Part shown: positions 44,061 through 60,230 of the stretch, in pieces
How positions within the stretch are numbered: position 1 is the stretch's first letter
Layout: each line of letters opens with the position of its first letter
Assembly: GCF_003033885.1 (NCBI RefSeq)
Contig: NZ_CP024081.1
Coordinates: 5,137,255-5,201,254, forward strand
Direction: 5' to 3'
From: Pseudomonas rhizophila
GTDB lineage: Bacteria; Pseudomonadota; Gammaproteobacteria; Pseudomonadales; Pseudomonadaceae
DNA: 64,000 nucleotides
Made by a program: the position numbers and the translations under genes
Notes under the pieces: model-generated
Database searches by the model: none
Seen by the model: only the letters and a program-made list of their open reading frames with translations
Told to the model about the DNA's origin: nothing

Positions 44061-47000
44061 GAGCCTACCTCCTCGCCGGCCAATGAACGCCATGGTGCTT
44101 CGAGCAGTGGCCGGTAAAGAGCATCGCACCAGTCGGGGAATGTCTCGTCGGCCGTCAAGGCATCGAAGTCAGCAAACTGCCGGGCCAACGCCGGACTTTC
44201 CCGCCGCTCACCCTCAGAGTTCTGCCCGTCGCCTTCGTAGGCTTTTCGAGCAGCCGCATCGGCTTTGGCTGGATCGCTCTGGCCGAGCCAGGCGAAGGCG
44301 GTCTTCACCGCGACGGGAAGCGGCTGACGCATACCCGCCTGCCAGGCTTGCAATAGATCGCCGAGCAACCGTCGTGCCACGGGCTCTTCAAAAGGAGCCA
44401 GCAGCAAGCTGTCATCACTGGCCACCAGTGCCGTCGTCATCGAAAAGCCGTTAGCGCACGCAACAAGATGATTGACCCAAGGACGAATCAGACGATGCCA
44501 TTTACGGGTCTTGGGAGAGCCAATACCGTTGGGTATCGCGCTGATGGTGAGAACCGCTCCATCCGCACGCTGGTGCAGGCCACTCAGCCAACCCTCGACG
44601 CTCACGCCATGCAATTGCAAGCTGACAGGCAAGGCACTGGTCAACGGCGTGGGCCATAACGCCAGAAGCTGCTGGTAACGCTGGAGCAAATCAGGCAAGG
44701 GTTCGATCAATTCACGTTGCATGCATTCACCGAAACCGGCCATCGGTAACAGGCCGCTGTTCTGCAGTCTTTTGGCATGAGTGGCCAGTGCCAGATCCGG
44801 TTGATCGAGGCGAACCAGGGCGGCCTCCAGCAAGCTGTCGCTCAGGCTGTAGCGTTGCAGCGCATCGAGAACGAAGGGTTCGTCATCTGCCAAAGGGGCC
44901 TCGATGGCCTCGAAGAATATTTTGAGTCGTTGACTGAAGAAGTGCCGGACGGGATTGCGCAGAAAGTCCTGCAGTTGCCCAAGGCCCAAGGGCTCTTCCT
45001 GAACATAGGGTTCCAGCACCTGGCTTTGGGCGGCGTGTTCGTGGGCACCGTGGAGCATTCGCCATTCACTGGCGTAACTGAACAACGCACTGCCTTGATG
45101 AAAATAACGAGCACTGAACGGTTGCAGCGGATGTTCCTGGGTCAACGCCTCAAGAAGGTCCCCGCGGTCATCCGCCAACCGCCAACCGCTGGCGAGATGA
45201 TCCCGCAGTTGGCCGACCAATACTGAAGCAGGACGGTCGCTGTTGTCGCGGATGCTGCGTCCGACCCAACTGATATAGAGCTTTTCCCGGGCTGAAAGCA
45301 GTGCCTCCAATAACAGATATCGATCATCTTCGCGTCGGGAACGATCCCCGGGGCGATAGTCGCTGCCCATGAGATCAAAATCCAGGGGCGGTTGTGCTCG
45401 CGGGTAATCACCGTCGTTCATACCCAGCAGACACACCAGTTTGAAAGGAATCGCGCGCATCGGCATCAGGGTGCAGAAGTTGACCGCTCCGGCCAGGAAA
45501 CGCTGGGACAGTCGGCCCTGATCCAACCCTGCCAACCAGGCCTCACGGACAACAGTCAGGGGCAACTCATCCTGCAGGGCAACCGACTCACAGGTCTCCA
45601 GCCAGGTTTCACGCAAGTCTTCGAGTTGGGCCAGCAGATAGTCGTCATGTTCGTTGCTCGCCTGGAAAAACAGTTGCATCAGATCATGCAGGCGCGAGCC
45701 CCATTCTTGCGGTGATGCGGGCCGGGTGAGTTCCTGATGAGCGACTTGCAAAGCATCCAGCAACGCAACCAGAGGACCGATCAACGCCGCATCCAGGCCA
45801 CCAATTTCATCATAGGGTTCGATGCCGTCATAAGCGCCCGCGCTGCCGACGGCATACCCCAGCAGCATGCGCCGAAGACCGAAACGCCAGCTGTTCTGCT
45901 CAAGCTCCGCGGGTAATCCCAGTCCGGCACGATGTTCGGCACTCATGCCCCAGCGGATACCGGCCCCCTCGATCCAGCGGTGCAGCGTAGGCAAGTCAGC
46001 TTCATCGATACCGAACCGCTCACGCAACGCCGGAACATCGAGCAGATCGAGGATTTCGCTGACCGGAAAGCGGCTATCCGGCAGCTTGAGCAAGTGTTCG
46101 ACAGCGATCAATAACGGATCACGTCCACGCTGGCCCTGATCAGTGAGGGTGAAAGGAATGAAACGGGGATCAGTTCTTTCAAGCTGACCGAACACAGCGC
46201 GTATATGCGGTGCGTAGCTGTCGATGTCCGGGACCATGACGATGATATCCCGGGGGCGCAGGCTCGGATCCGCACTAAAGCGGGCCAGCAGCTGATCGTG
46301 GAGGATTTCAACCTCGCGCTGAGCACTGTGGGCTACATGGAAACGGATAGACCCGTCCTGCTCCGTATCCACCGCTGGCCAGTGTTCCCGGGTTTCGTTC
46401 AAGGGGCGCAGCTCGAGAATGTCATCCTGCAGTTGGCCGAGAAGGGTCGTGGGATTCCCCTCGCTGAACAGGTCGATCCGTCCATCGCGAAATACCGAGC
46501 GATAACTGTTGGGATCGTCGTAGCTGTCGAGCAGGTTGATATAGTCACGCCCCTGCTTGCCCCACGCAGCCAATAATGGATGAGCATGCTGGTGCAAGGT
46601 CTGCGGGTCGAGGACAACGGGCATTCCGGCCTTGCGGGCCTGGCGTTTGTATTGGTGGCGTAGCAGGTCCTTGTCCGCGACGATGTCCGCCCAATGGTGG
46701 CGACATGGGTTATGAACGCACAGCAGAACCTGGCTAAACCGTGACAGACCGGCAAGTGCTTCAAGGACTTGGGCCGGCAGAGAAGAAATGCCGAACACTA
46801 TCACCCGCGCGGGCAGGTTCCTGGGAGCCACTTCCAAACTGTTGATACGCTCGATGTACCGTTGATGAACCCCAGCACGGCTTTGGGCCATGCCTTGCTC
46901 CCCTACATCCATCAAAAGGGCCCGCCACAGTTCGGCCTGCCAACAGTTTTCTGGCGCGAGCGGCTTGATTTCGCCCCGGACATTTCTTGTCTGGTGCCGA

Positions 47001-47509
47001 CCTTCAGCCCAGTCCTCCAGCCAATCCGCCCGGTACACCTGATATTGGTCAAACAGATCGGCAAGACGCTCGGACAACTGATAACGCTTGCGCAAGTCGG
47101 TATCGTGGGTAAGGAAACGCCGCAGGGGCTCGAAATGGGGCTGCTCGATCAACTGTGGCAGAAGGCGCATCAGCCGCCATGTAAGTGGAGCCTTATCAAG
47201 CAACGACTTGGCCGGAATTTCGTCACGTCCCAGGACCGTTCGATAGAGTTGCCACATGAAACTGCCGGGCAACTGCACATCAATGGCGGCGGCGATACCG
47301 CAGCCACCGGTATCGTCATCTTCCGGATCCTCAGCCAATGCCAGCTTCAACCATTGGGCGATGCCATTGCTTTGAACCAGCGCGATTTCATTTTCAAGAG
47401 GCCCCAGCGGATAGCGCCGCATCAAGCTGATCACCAGGCTGCGCAACTCATCCAGGCGATTCCCGTGGACCACCATGAAAGCAGGGCTTAAGGACGTCGC
47501 GTCCGGCAT
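44057..47509 (-). CDS. recC: Exodeoxyribonuclease V gamma subunit (RecC)
   Basis: The protein is 1150 aa from ATG 47509 (AAGGA 7 nt upstream). It begins MPDATSLSPAFMVVHGNRLD and has FMVVHGNRLDELRSLVISL, ENEIALVQSNGIAQWLKLAL, VIVFGISSLPAQVLEALAGL and FKLVCLLGMNDGDYPR. RecC holds the subunits together, splits the strands with its pin and recognises Chi. It is a degenerate helicase-nuclease fold. This gene opens the recC-recB-recD operon. A frame extends to 47617, but that part has no good start. Confidence 0.95.
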   Translation of the reverse strand: MPDATSLSPAFMVVHGNRLDELRSLVISLMRRYPLGPLENEIALVQSNGIAQWLKLALAEDPEDDDTGGCGIAAAIDVQLPGSFMWQLYRTVLGRDEIPAKSLLDKAPLTWRLMRLLPQLIEQPHFEPLRRFLTHDTDLRKRYQLSERLADLFDQYQVYRADWLEDWAEGRHQTRNVRGEIKPLAPENCWQAELWRALLMDVGEQGMAQSRAGVHQRYIERINSLEVAPRNLPARVIVFGISSLPAQVLEALAGLSRFSQVLLCVHNPCRHHWADIVADKDLLRHQYKRQARKAGMPVVLDPQTLHQHAHPLLAAWGKQGRDYINLLDSYDDPNSYRSVFRDGRIDLFSEGNPTTLLGQLQDDILELRPLNETREHWPAVDTEQDGSIRFHVAHSAQREVEILHDQLLARFSADPSLRPRDIIVMVPDIDSYAPHIRAVFGQLERTDPRFIPFTLTDQGQRGRDPLLIAVEHLLKLPDSRFPVSEILDLLDVPALRERFGIDEADLPTLHRWIEGAGIRWGMSAEHRAGLGLPAELEQNSWRFGLRRMLLGYAVGSAGAYDGIEPYDEIGGLDAALIGPLVALLDALQVAHQELTRPASPQEWGSRLHDLMQLFFQASNEHDDYLLAQLEDLRETWLETCESVALQDELPLTVVREAWLAGLDQGRLSQRFLAGAVNFCTLMPMRAIPFKLVCLLGMNDGDYPRAQPPLDFDLMGSDYRPGDRSRREDDRYLLLEALLSAREKLYISWVGRSIRDNSDRPASVLVGQLRDHLASGWRLADDRGDLLEALTQEHPLQPFSARYFHQGSALFSYASEWRMLHGAHEHAAQSQVLEPYVQEEPLGLGQLQDFLRNPVRHFFSQRLKIFFEAIEAPLADDEPFVLDALQRYSLSDSLLEAALVRLDQPDLALATHAKRLQNSGLLPMAGFGECMQRELIEPLPDLLQRYQQLLALWPTPLTSALPVSLQLHGVSVEGWLSGLHQRADGAVLTISAIPNGIGSPKTRKWHRLIRPWVNHLVACANGFSMTTALVASDDSLLLAPFEEPVARRLLGDLLQAWQAGMRQPLPVAVKTAFAWLGQSDPAKADAAARKAYEGDGQNSEGERRESPALARQFADFDALTADETFPDWCDALYRPLLEAPWRSLAGEEVGS

Positions 47510-47621
47510 AAAGGCATCCTTGAAAATGCAAAAGCTAGGGCCGAACCTTAGCACTGTCGGGGGGCTGTGACAGCCGGGAGCTGTCCGTGCTTGTCGTAAG
47601 AACTTTCCTGCGGGCAAAACA

Positions 47622-47653
47622 AAACCCCTACCTGCGTCAGCAGATAGGGGTTT
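47622..47653 (-). terminator. rRNA operon terminator
   Basis: AAACCCCTA (47622-47630) and TAGGGGTTT (47645-47653) form a 9-bp stem. On the minus strand it is followed by TGTTTTG, a T-rich tract. It lies just after the 5S gene and faces the recC start region, so it should stop rRNA transcription before recC. Confidence 0.85.
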
Positions 47654-47663
47654 CGGAATTTAA

Positions 47664-47779
47664 TCTTGACGATGACCTACTCTCACATGGGGAAACCCCA
47701 CACTACCATCGGCGATGCATCGTTTCACTGCTGAGTTCGGGATGGGATCAGGTGGTTCCAATGCTCTATGGTCGTCAAG
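47664..47779 (-). rRNA. rrf: 5S ribosomal RNA
   Basis: The minus strand carries the full gammaproteobacterial 5S pattern: an outer stem formed by TTGACGACCAT and ATCGTCAA-type ends, the conserved GGAACCACCTGATCCCATCC and CCGAACTCAG loop, and GATGGTAGTGTGGGGTTTCC with CATGTGAGAGTAGG. The length is about 116 nt. The terminator follows directly. The exact ends are uncertain by a few bases. Confidence 0.95.
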
Positions 47780-47929
47780 AAATTCGGTAGCCAGCGCGTG
47801 CCTTGCGGTCACGTTCCGGCAAATGGGTATGCGATAGGTTTGTGTGTTGTGCGAACTTTCGGTTCATAGCGTCTTCACACACCGCAATCTGGTGCCCTGT
47901 ATCGGGTCAGCAAATTGCTTGGGTGTTAT
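47780..47929 (-). other. 23S-5S internal transcribed spacer
   Basis: About 150 bp between the 23S 3' end and 5S. It contains the usual CCATATAACACCCAAGCAAT sequence that follows 23S in pseudomonads and pairs in rRNA processing stems. No gene is seen in it. Confidence 0.75.
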
Positions 47930-48057
47930 ATGGTCAAGCCTCACGGGCAATTAGTATGGGTTAGCTCAACGCCTCACAGCGCTTACACACCCCACCTATC
48001 AACGTCGTAGTCTTCGACGGCCCTTCAGGGGACTCAAGGTCCCAGTGAGATCTCATC
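47930..48057 (-). rRNA. rrl: 23S ribosomal RNA, last ~128 nt only
   Basis: The minus strand reads GATGAGATCTCACTGGGACC, then GAAGGGCCGTCGAAGACTAC, GACGTTGATAGG, GTGTGTAAGCGCTGTGAGGC and CCCGTGAGGCTTGACCAT, which is the 3' end of pseudomonad 23S rRNA. The remaining ~2.75 kb of 23S, the spacer tRNAs and 16S are missing: directly upstream is tuf coding sequence. The partial gene is real sequence at the 3' end, but the junction at 48057 is abnormal. Confidence 0.93.
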
Positions 48058-48345
<288 letters not shown>

Positions 48346-48375
48346 GACAATTAACTCCTAGCTTAAAGGGCTGAA

Positions 48376-50481
48376 TCAGCCTTGCTTTTTGGTAACAGTT
48401 TCGACGATATGCGACGGAGCTGTATTGTATTTTTTGAATTCCATAGAGTAGCTCGCGCGACCCTGAGACATGGAACGAACGTCGGTTGCGTAACCGAACA
48501 TTTCACCCAACGGAACCTCGGCACGAATGACCTTGCCGGAAACCGTATCTTCCATACCCAGAATCATGCCACGACGACGGTTAAGGTCGCCCATGACATC
48601 ACCCATGTAGTCTTCAGGCGTAACAACCTCTACCGCCATGATCGGCTCAAGCAACTCACCACCGCCCTTCTGGGCCAGTTGCTTGGTCGCCATGGAAGCA
48701 GCCACCTTGAACGCCATCTCGTTGGAGTCGACGTCGTGGTAAGAACCATCGAACACAGTCGCCTTCAGGCCGATCAGCGGATAGCCGGCAACAACGCCGT
48801 TCTTCATCTGCTCTTCGATACCCTTCTGGATCGCCGGGATGTATTCCTTAGGAACCACACCACCTACGACTTCGTTCACGAATTGCAGACCTTCCTGACC
48901 TTCGTCAGCCGGCGCAAAACGAATCCAGCAGTGACCGAACTGGCCACGACCACCGGACTGGCGAACGAACTTGCCTTCAATTTCACAGTTCTTCGTGATG
49001 CGCTCACGATAGGAAACCTGAGGCTTGCCGATGTTGGCTTCGACGTTGAACTCACGGCGCATCCGGTCAACCAGGATGTCCAGGTGCAACTCGCCCATGC
49101 CAGAGATGATCGTTTGACCGGTCTCTTCATCAGTCTTGACGCGGAAAGATGGATCTTCCTGAGCAAGCTTGCCCAGAGCGATACCCATTTTTTCCTGGTC
49201 ATCCTTGGTTTTTGGCTCAACGGCAACCGAAATAACCGGCTCCGGGAAGTCCATGCGAACCAGGATGATCGGCTTGTCAGCGTTGCACAAGGTTTCACCG
49301 GTGGTGACGTCCTTCATGCCGATCAAGGCCGCGATGTCGCCAGCGCGCACTTCCTTGATCTCTTCGCGGGCGTTTGCGTGCATTTGCACCATACGACCCA
49401 CACGCTCTTTCTTGCCTTTAACAGAGTTGATCACGCCGTCGCCGGAGTTCAACACGCCCGAGTAAACCCGAACGAAGGTCAAGGTGCCCACGAATGGGTC
49501 GGTAGCGATCTTGAACGCCAGGGCCGCGAAAGGCTCGTCGTCGCTTGCATGACGCTCCATTTCCTCTTCCTCGTTATCAGGGTTGGAACCCTTGATAGCA
49601 GGAATGTCGGTTGGAGCAGGCAGGAAGTCGATCACAGCATCGAGAACCAGGGGAACACCCTTGTTCTTGAAGGAAGAACCGCAAACAGCCAGAACGATCT
49701 CACCAGCGATGGTACGCTGACGCAGAGCGGCCTTGATTTCCTCGTTGGTGAGCTCTTCACCCTCAAGGTACTTGTTCATCAGTTCTTCGTTGGCTTCGGC
49801 CGCAGCCTCAACCATGTTGCCGCGCCACTTCTCGGCTTCTTCCAGCAACTCTGCCGGGATGTCCTTGCGAACAGGAACCATACCCTTGTCAGAATCGTTC
49901 CAGTAGACAGCTTGCATGTTGATCAGATCGATCTGACCCTGGAAGTTGTCTTCGGAACCGATAGCCAGCTGGATCGGCACCGGAGTGTGACCCAGACGCT
50001 GCTTGATCTGACCGATCACGCGCAGGAAGTTGGCACCAGCACGGTCCATCTTGTTTACGTAAACAAGACGTGGAACACCGTATTTGTTGGCCTGACGCCA
50101 TACGGTTTCCGACTGAGGCTCAACACCCGAGGTACCGCAGAACACAACCACAGCGCCGTCGAGTACACGCAGGGAACGCTCAACTTCAATGGTGAAGTCC
50201 ACGTGACCCGGGGTATCGATAACGTTGAAGCGATGCTCGTGCGGATACTGCTTCTCGGAACCCTTCCAGAAGGCGGTAATGGCAGCAGAAGTAATGGTAA
50301 TACCACGCTCCTGCTCCTGCACCATCCAGTCGGTGGTCGCGGCGCCATCATGCACCTCGCCCATCTTGTGACTTTTGCCAGTGTAAAAAAGGACGCGCTC
50401 AGTGGTGGTGGTTTTACCAGCATCCACGTGGGCAACGATACCGATGTTACGGTAGCGATTAATCGGTGTAGTACGAGCCAT
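48376..50481 (-). CDS. fusA: Elongation factor G (FusA)
   Basis: The 701-aa protein has the GTPase motifs [20 protein letters not shown] (to 20), [20 protein letters not shown] (switch II, to 20) and [16 protein letters not shown], and the EF-G domains III-V with [20 protein letters not shown]. It drives ribosome translocation and, with RRF, ribosome recycling. It belongs to the str operon: rpsL, rpsG, fusA, tuf. The length matches Pseudomonas EF-G1. No unusual residue is obvious. Confidence 0.97.
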   Translation of the reverse strand: MARTTPINRYRNIGIVAHVDAGKTTTTERVLFYTGKSHKMGEVHDGAATTDWMVQEQERGITITSAAITAFWKGSEKQYPHEHRFNVIDTPGHVDFTIEVERSLRVLDGAVVVFCGTSGVEPQSETVWRQANKYGVPRLVYVNKMDRAGANFLRVIGQIKQRLGHTPVPIQLAIGSEDNFQGQIDLINMQAVYWNDSDKGMVPVRKDIPAELLEEAEKWRGNMVEAAAEANEELMNKYLEGEELTNEEIKAALRQRTIAGEIVLAVCGSSFKNKGVPLVLDAVIDFLPAPTDIPAIKGSNPDNEEEEMERHASDDEPFAALAFKIATDPFVGTLTFVRVYSGVLNSGDGVINSVKGKKERVGRMVQMHANAREEIKEVRAGDIAALIGMKDVTTGETLCNADKPIILVRMDFPEPVISVAVEPKTKDDQEKMGIALGKLAQEDPSFRVKTDEETGQTIISGMGELHLDILVDRMRREFNVEANIGKPQVSYRERITKNCEIEGKFVRQSGGRGQFGHCWIRFAPADEGQEGLQFVNEVVGGVVPKEYIPAIQKGIEEQMKNGVVAGYPLIGLKATVFDGSYHDVDSNEMAFKVAASMATKQLAQKGGGELLEPIMAVEVVTPEDYMGDVMGDLNRRRGMILGMEDTVSGKVIRAEVPLGEMFGYATDVRSMSQGRASYSMEFKKYNTAPSHIVETVTKKQG

Positions 50482-50511
50482 AAAGCCCTCGCAAATTGAG
50501 TGACGCTAGAA

Positions 50512-50982
50512 TTAGAAGCGGTAGTGCGAGAAAGCCTTGTTGGCTTCAGCCATACGGTGCACGTCTTCACGCTTCTTAACTGCAGCACCTTTACCTTCAG
50601 CAGCGTCCAACAGTTCGCCAGCCAAACGCAGAGCCATGGACTTCTCACCGCGCTTGCGGGCGAAGTCTACCAACCAGCGCATTGCCAGGGCGTTACGACG
50701 GGACGGACGAACTTCGACCGGAACCTGGTAAGTAGCACCGCCTACACGGCGCGACTTCACTTCGACCAGCGGAGCGATGGCGTCGAGAGCTTTCTCGAAG
50801 ATTTCCAGGGGATCGCTGTTCTTGCGTTCCTTAACTTTGTCCAGTGCGCCATAAACAATACGCTCGGCAACGGCTTTCTTGCCGCTTTCCATTACGTGGT
50901 TCATGAACTTGGCGAGAATCTGGCTTCCGTATTTCGGATCGTCCAGAATCTCACGTTTGGCTGCTACGCGACGTCTTGGCAT
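50512..50982 (-). CDS. rpsG: 30S ribosomal protein S7
   Basis: The 156-aa protein begins [20 protein letters not shown] and has [24 protein letters not shown] helices, [20 protein letters not shown] and [21 protein letters not shown]7 binds the 3' major domain of 16S rRNA and, in E. coli, its product represses str operon translation at the rpsL-rpsG gap. It lies between rpsL and fusA with short spacers. It is intact and of normal length. Confidence 0.98.
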   Translation of the reverse strand: MPRRRVAAKREILDDPKYGSQILAKFMNHVMESGKKAVAERIVYGALDKVKERKNSDPLEIFEKALDAIAPLVEVKSRRVGGATYQVPVEVRPSRRNALAMRWLVDFARKRGEKSMALRLAGELLDAAEGKGAAVKKREDVHRMAEANKAFSHYRF

Positions 50983-51084
50983 TGATAAGCCCTCAAACGG
51001 TCTTCAGGTTAGCCCGGGACAGCTAATGCGTGCCCGACCTTACTCTTATCGACTCAATAAAATGAAAAACTGCAAAACGGCCGA

Positions 51085-51456
51085 TTACTTCGGACGCTTG
51101 GTACCGTACTTCGAACGACCCTGGTTACGACCTTTAACGCCGGAAGTATCCAAAGAACCGCGAACGGTGTGGTAACGAACACCTGGCAAGTCTTTTACAC
51201 GACCGCCGCGGATCAGTACCACGCTGTGCTCTTGCAGGTTGTGGCCTTCACCACCGATGTACGAGGAAACCTCGAAACCGTTGGTCAGACGCACACGGCA
51301 TACTTTACGCAGTGCCGAGTTAGGTTTTTTCGGCGTGGTGGTATACACACGGGTGCATACGCCACGACGTTGCGGGCAGTTCTGCAGCGCAGGCACGTCG
51401 GATTTCTCGACGATACGCTTACGCGGCTGACGTACCAGCTGGTTGATAGTTGCCAT
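51085..51456 (-). CDS. rpsL: 30S ribosomal protein S12
   Basis: The 123-aa protein begins [14 protein letters not shown] and has [18 protein letters not shown] (Lys43 and Lys44) and [17 protein letters not shown] (Lys88 region). These are the wild-type residues, so no streptomycin-resistance change is visible. S12 sits at the decoding centre. It is first in the str operon, behind a clear promoter about 90-120 nt upstream. It is intact. Confidence 0.98.
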
Positions 51457-51547
51457 CTACTAGCTCCACTGTTGTCTTGCGACGCTATTGTCTTACAAGA
51501 AAAGCAAAATGGCAGGAACGAATTCCCGCCAAATTTAGGGGATCAAG

Positions 51548-51576
51548 AGTCTAAAGAGGATCTTGTTCCCAGTCAA
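51548..51576 (-). promoter_or_regulatory. str operon promoter (upstream of rpsL)
   Basis: On the minus strand TTGACT (51576-51571) and TAGACT (51553-51548) are 17 nt apart, a strong sigma-70 type promoter in the rpoC-rpsL gap. It lies about 90 nt before the rpsL start. The 216-bp gap holds no gene. Confidence 0.8.
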
Positions 51577-51672
51577 GGCAAGGCCCCGACCTCCCCGCCC
51601 GCCGGATCTCGACATTTTGTCTCGATCCAGCAAACGGGATGACCAGGGCCAGGCACTTAATTACCGCAGAAC

Positions 51673-54600
51673 TCAGTTACCGCTCGAGTTCAGTGCTTCG
51701 GTCAGTGCAGCTTCCACTTCACTGGCGCTTACGCGCAACGGCTTGTCTGCATCACGACGACGCTTGCGCTCGCTGTGATAGGCCAAACCGGTACCAGCCG
51801 GGATCAGACGACCCACGACCACGTTTTCTTTCAGGCCGCGCAGGTAATCGCGCTTGCCGGTTACCGCCGCTTCGGTCAGTACACGGGTGGTTTCCTGGAA
51901 GGAAGCCGCCGAGATGAACGATTCGGTGGACAACGACGCCTTGGTGATACCCAGCAGCACGCGAGTGAACTTGGAGACGAACTTGTCTTCCGTCGCCAGG
52001 CGCTCGTTTTCCACCAGTACGTGAGTCAGCTCCATCTGGTCGCCCTTGATGAAACTCGAATCGCCGGATTCAGCGATCTCAACTTTACGCAGCATCTGAC
52101 GCAGGATGGTCTCGATGTGCTTGTCGTTGATCTTCACGCCTTGCAGACGGTAAACGTCCTGGATCTCGTTCACGATGTACTTGGCCAGCGCACTCACACC
52201 CAGCAGACGCAGGATGTCGTGTGGATCGCTCGGGCCGTCGGAGATAACTTCGCCGCGGTTTACCTGTTCGCCTTCGAAGACGTTCAGGTGACGCCACTTC
52301 GGAATCAGCTCTTCGTACGGATCGCTACCGTCGTTCGGCGTGATGACCAGACGGCGCTTGCCCTTGGTCTCTTTACCGAACGCGATGGTGCCGCTGACTT
52401 CAGCCAGAATAGAGGCTTCTTTCGGACGACGGGCTTCGAACAAGTCGGCAACACGCGGCAGACCACCGGTGATGTCGCGGGTTTTCGAAGTTTCCTGCGG
52501 GATACGAGCGATAACATCACCGATCGCGATCCGCGCACCGTCCGCAACACCGACCAGGGCGTTGGCTGGCAGGAAATACTGAGCGATTACGTCAGTGCCT
52601 GGCAGCAACAGATCCTTGCCGTTGTCGTCGACCATCTTCACGGCCGGACGGATGTCCTTGCCAGCAGCTGGACGATCTTTCGCGTCAAGTACTTCAATGT
52701 TGGTCATACCGGTCAATTCGTCAGTCTGACGCTTGATCGTGATGCCTTCTTCCATGCCCACGTAGGTCACGGTACCTTTCATTTCGGTCACGATCGGGTG
52801 GGTGTGCGGATCCCACTTGGCCACGATAGCGCCAGCGTCGACCTTGTCACCTTCCTTGACCGAAATCACAGCACCGTACGGCAGCTTGTAGCGCTCGCGC
52901 TCGCGACCGAAGTCGTCAGCGATCGCCAGCTCACCGGAACGGGATACAGCCACCAGGTGACCGTCCACGCGCTCTACGTGCTTGAGGTTGTGCAGACGGA
53001 CAGTACCGCCATTCTTCACCTGAACGCTGTCAGCTGCGGAGGTTCGGCTGGCCGCACCACCGATGTGGAACGTACGCATCGTCAGCTGGGTACCCGGCTC
53101 ACCGATGGACTGGGCAGCGATAACGCCGACCGCTTCACCGATGTTCACCTGGTGACCACGAGCCAGGTCGCGACCGTAGCACTTGGCGCAGATGCCGTAG
53201 CGGGTTTCGCAGCTGATCGGCGAACGTACGATCACTTCGTCGATGCTGTTGAGTTCGATGAACTCGACCCACTTCTCGTCAACCAGGGTGCCGGCAGGAA
53301 CGATTACGTCCTCGGTACCCGGCTTGAATACGTCACGGGCGATGACACGACCCAATACGCGCTCACCCAGTGGCTCTACAACGTCACCGCCTTCAATGTG
53401 CGGAGTCATTACCAGGCCGTGTTCGGTGCCGCAATCGATCTCGGTCACGACCAGATCCTGCGCAACGTCTACCAGACGACGAGTCAGGTAACCGGAGTTC
53501 GCCGTTTTCAACGCGGTATCCGCAAGACCCTTACGAGCACCGTGAGTGGAGATGAAGTACTGGAGTACGCTCAAACCTTCACGGAAGTTCGCGGTAATCG
53601 GGGTCTCGATGATAGAACCGTCCGGCTTGGCCATCAGGCCACGCATACCGGCGAGCTGACGGATCTGCGCAGCAGAACCCCGTGCGCCCGAGTCGGCCAT
53701 CATGTACATCGAGTTGAAGGACTCTTGGTCGACTTCGTTGCCATGACGGTCGATGACCTTCTCTTTCGAGAGGTTGGCCATCATCGCCTTGGATACTTCG
53801 TCGTTCGCCTTGGACCAGAGGTCGATCACCTTGTTGTACTTCTCGCCCTGGGTTACCAGGCCGGAGGCGTACTGACTTTCGATCTCTTTCACTTCCTCGG
53901 TAGCAGCACCGATGATGCGGGCTTTTTCGTCCGGGATAACGAAGTCGTTAACACCGATGGAAACGCCGGAAATGGTCGAATAGGCAAAACCGGTGTACAT
54001 CAACTGGTCAGCGAAGATCACGGTCTCTTTCAGACCAACCACGCGGTAGCACTGGTTGATCAGCTTGGAGATCGCCTTTTTCTTCATCGGCAGGTTGACG
54101 ACGTCGAAGGACAGACCTTTTGGCACAACCTGGAACAACAGCGCACGGCCGACGGTGGTGTCGACGATACGGGTGTTGGTCACGCTGCCGCCATCACGAT
54201 CGTTCACGGTTTCGTTGATCCGCACTTTGACCTTGGCGTGCAGTGCGGCTTCGCCGGCACGGAACACACGGTCAACTTCCTGCAGATCCGCGAACACACG
54301 ACCTTCGCCCTTGGCGTTGATCGCTTCACGAGTCATGTAGTACAGACCCAATACAACGTCCTGCGACGGAACGATGATTGGCTCACCGTTGGCTGGCGAC
54401 AGGATGTTGTTGGTCGACATCATCAGCGCACGCGCTTCGAGCTGGGCTTCCAGCGTCAGCGGTACGTGCACGGCCATTTGGTCGCCGTCGAAGTCGGCGT
54501 TGTACGCAGCACAGACCAGAGGGTGCAGCTGGATGGCCTTACCTTCGATCAGTACCGGTTCAAACGCCTGGATACCCAGACGGTGAAGGGTCGGTGCACG

Positions 54601-55872
54601 GTTGAGCAGCACTGGGTGTTCGCGAATCACTTCGGCGAGAACGTCCCAAACCTCTGGCAGCTCGCGCTCGACCATCTTCTTGGCGGCTTTGATGGTGGTC
54701 GCGAGACCACGCATTTCCAGCTTGCCGAAAATGAACGGCTTGAACAGCTCCAGAGCCATTTTCTTAGGCAGACCGCACTGGTGAAGACGCAGGGTCGGGC
54801 CTACGGTAATTACCGAACGACCGGAGTAGTCAACACGCTTACCGAGCAAGTTCTGACGGAAACGACCCTGCTTACCCTTGATCATGTCAGCCAGGGATTT
54901 CAGAGGACGCTTGTTGGAACCGGTGATAGCGCGGCCACGACGACCGTTGTCGAGCAATGCGTCGACAGCTTCCTGCAACATACGCTTTTCGTTGCGCACG
55001 ATGATGTCCGGAGCGGACAGATCAAGCAGGCGCTTCAAGCGGTTGTTACGGTTGATCACTCGACGATACAGATCGTTGAGGTCGGAAGTCGCGAAACGAC
55101 CGCCATCGAGCGGAACCAGTGGACGCAGGTCTGGCGGCAGAACCGGCAGAACGGTCAGCACCATCCACTCTGGCAGGTTGCCGGAACCCTGGAAGGCTTC
55201 CATCAACTTCAGACGCTTGGACAGCTTCTTGATCTTGGTTTCGGAGTTGGTTTGCGGAATTTCTTCACGCAGACGGCCAATCTCGTGCTCCAGGTCGATC
55301 GCGTGCAGCAGCTCACGGACAGCTTCGGCACCCATGCGGGCATCGAAATCGTCGCCGAACTCTTCCAGCGCTTCGAAGTACTGCTCGTCGTTGAGCAGCT
55401 GACCTTTTTCAAGGGTGGTCATGCCCGGGTCGATAACGACATAGCTCTCGAAGTAGAGAACGCGCTCGATATCACGCAGGGTCATGTCCATCAGCAAGCC
55501 GATACGGGACGGCAGCGATTTCAGGAACCAGATGTGGGCAACCGGCGAGGCCAGTTCGATGTGCGCCATGCGCTCACGACGAACTTTTGCCAGCGCGACT
55601 TCAACGCCGCACTTCTCGCAGATCACACCACGGTGCTTCAAGCGCTTGTACTTACCGCACAGGCACTCGTAATCCTTTACCGGGCCAAAGATCTTGGCGC
55701 AGAACAGGCCGTCACGCTCGGGTTTGAACGTACGGTAGTTGATGGTTTCCGGCTTTTTAACTTCACCGAACGACCACGAACGGATCATCTCAGGCGAGGC
55801 CAATCCGATACGGATGGCGTCGAACTCTTCGACTTGACCCTGGTTTTTCAGCAAATTCAGTAGGTCTTTCAA
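51673..55872 (-). CDS. rpoC: RNA polymerase beta' subunit
   Basis: The 1399-aa protein has the N-terminal zinc ribbon [20 protein letters not shown], the active-site [15 protein letters not shown] motif with three Mg-binding Asp, the bridge helix region and the second zinc site [17 protein letters not shown]. It is the catalytic core of transcription. It follows rpoB by 64 bp in the rif operon. It is intact and of normal length. Confidence 0.98.
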   Translation of the reverse strand: MKDLLNLLKNQGQVEEFDAIRIGLASPEMIRSWSFGEVKKPETINYRTFKPERDGLFCAKIFGPVKDYECLCGKYKRLKHRGVICEKCGVEVALAKVRRERMAHIELASPVAHIWFLKSLPSRIGLLMDMTLRDIERVLYFESYVVIDPGMTTLEKGQLLNDEQYFEALEEFGDDFDARMGAEAVRELLHAIDLEHEIGRLREEIPQTNSETKIKKLSKRLKLMEAFQGSGNLPEWMVLTVLPVLPPDLRPLVPLDGGRFATSDLNDLYRRVINRNNRLKRLLDLSAPDIIVRNEKRMLQEAVDALLDNGRRGRAITGSNKRPLKSLADMIKGKQGRFRQNLLGKRVDYSGRSVITVGPTLRLHQCGLPKKMALELFKPFIFGKLEMRGLATTIKAAKKMVERELPEVWDVLAEVIREHPVLLNRAPTLHRLGIQAFEPVLIEGKAIQLHPLVCAAYNADFDGDQMAVHVPLTLEAQLEARALMMSTNNILSPANGEPIIVPSQDVVLGLYYMTREAINAKGEGRVFADLQEVDRVFRAGEAALHAKVKVRINETVNDRDGGSVTNTRIVDTTVGRALLFQVVPKGLSFDVVNLPMKKKAISKLINQCYRVVGLKETVIFADQLMYTGFAYSTISGVSIGVNDFVIPDEKARIIGAATEEVKEIESQYASGLVTQGEKYNKVIDLWSKANDEVSKAMMANLSKEKVIDRHGNEVDQESFNSMYMMADSGARGSAAQIRQLAGMRGLMAKPDGSIIETPITANFREGLSVLQYFISTHGARKGLADTALKTANSGYLTRRLVDVAQDLVVTEIDCGTEHGLVMTPHIEGGDVVEPLGERVLGRVIARDVFKPGTEDVIVPAGTLVDEKWVEFIELNSIDEVIVRSPISCETRYGICAKCYGRDLARGHQVNIGEAVGVIAAQSIGEPGTQLTMRTFHIGGAASRTSAADSVQVKNGGTVRLHNLKHVERVDGHLVAVSRSGELAIADDFGRERERYKLPYGAVISVKEGDKVDAGAIVAKWDPHTHPIVTEMKGTVTYVGMEEGITIKRQTDELTGMTNIEVLDAKDRPAAGKDIRPAVKMVDDNGKDLLLPGTDVIAQYFLPANALVGVADGARIAIGDVIARIPQETSKTRDITGGLPRVADLFEARRPKEASILAEVSGTIAFGKETKGKRRLVITPNDGSDPYEELIPKWRHLNVFEGEQVNRGEVISDGPSDPHDILRLLGVSALAKYIVNEIQDVYRLQGVKINDKHIETILRQMLRKVEIAESGDSSFIKGDQMELTHVLVENERLATEDKFVSKFTRVLLGITKASLSTESFISAASFQETTRVLTEAAVTGKRDYLRGLKENVVVGRLIPAGTGLAYHSERKRRRDADKPLRVSASEVEAALTEALNSSGN

Positions 55873-55936
55873 GGCCTTTCCTCCTGGCGGAGCAGAGAGC
55901 GGGCAAAACAGCCCCGCTCTCGATTCGCGTCACGTG

Positions 55937-60010
<4,074 letters not shown>

Positions 60011-60155
60011 CAGCGTTCCCCAGCTTGGTCACCTGCTTGTTTGGCCCCTCCCGACGGGAGCAGCCAGAAAATCGTGCAAACCCCATGGTTTGCGCCACCA
60101 CATCGGGTGGATACAGCGCGCTATAAGCACCGACCCAGTCGGCTGCCAATAACGG

Positions 60156-60184
60156 AAAAAGGCCGGTGGCAAAAGCCACCAGCC
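60156..60184 (-). terminator. Attenuator between rplL and rpoB
   Basis: On the minus strand GGCTGGTGGC pairs with GCCACCGGCC (10 bp with one G-U, loop TTTT) followed by TTTTT. A partly effective terminator here is the known way for cells to make more L7/L12 mRNA than rpoBC mRNA. Confidence 0.85.
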
Positions 60185-60230
60185 ATCAGCCTGTCGCTTA
60201 ACGCTCGGGCTGGAGACGCAAAGTCGATGC

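Noticed and set aside
48034..48057. Continuation of the tuf frame into 23S as a natural short protein (ending EISLGP)
   Set aside because: The last residues come from rRNA sequence and the frame ends by chance; there is no reason to treat it as a designed product.
48382..50499. Very long open frames on the plus strand opposite fusA, rpoC and rpoB (up to 1362 codons)
   Set aside because: They are the antisense shadows of highly expressed genes with strong codon bias; composition is unlike proteins and none has family motifs.
51605..51640. GGATC...GATCC inverted repeat after rpoC as a terminator
   Set aside because: The inner part of the stem does not pair well, and a GC-rich tract and no T-run follow on the minus strand.
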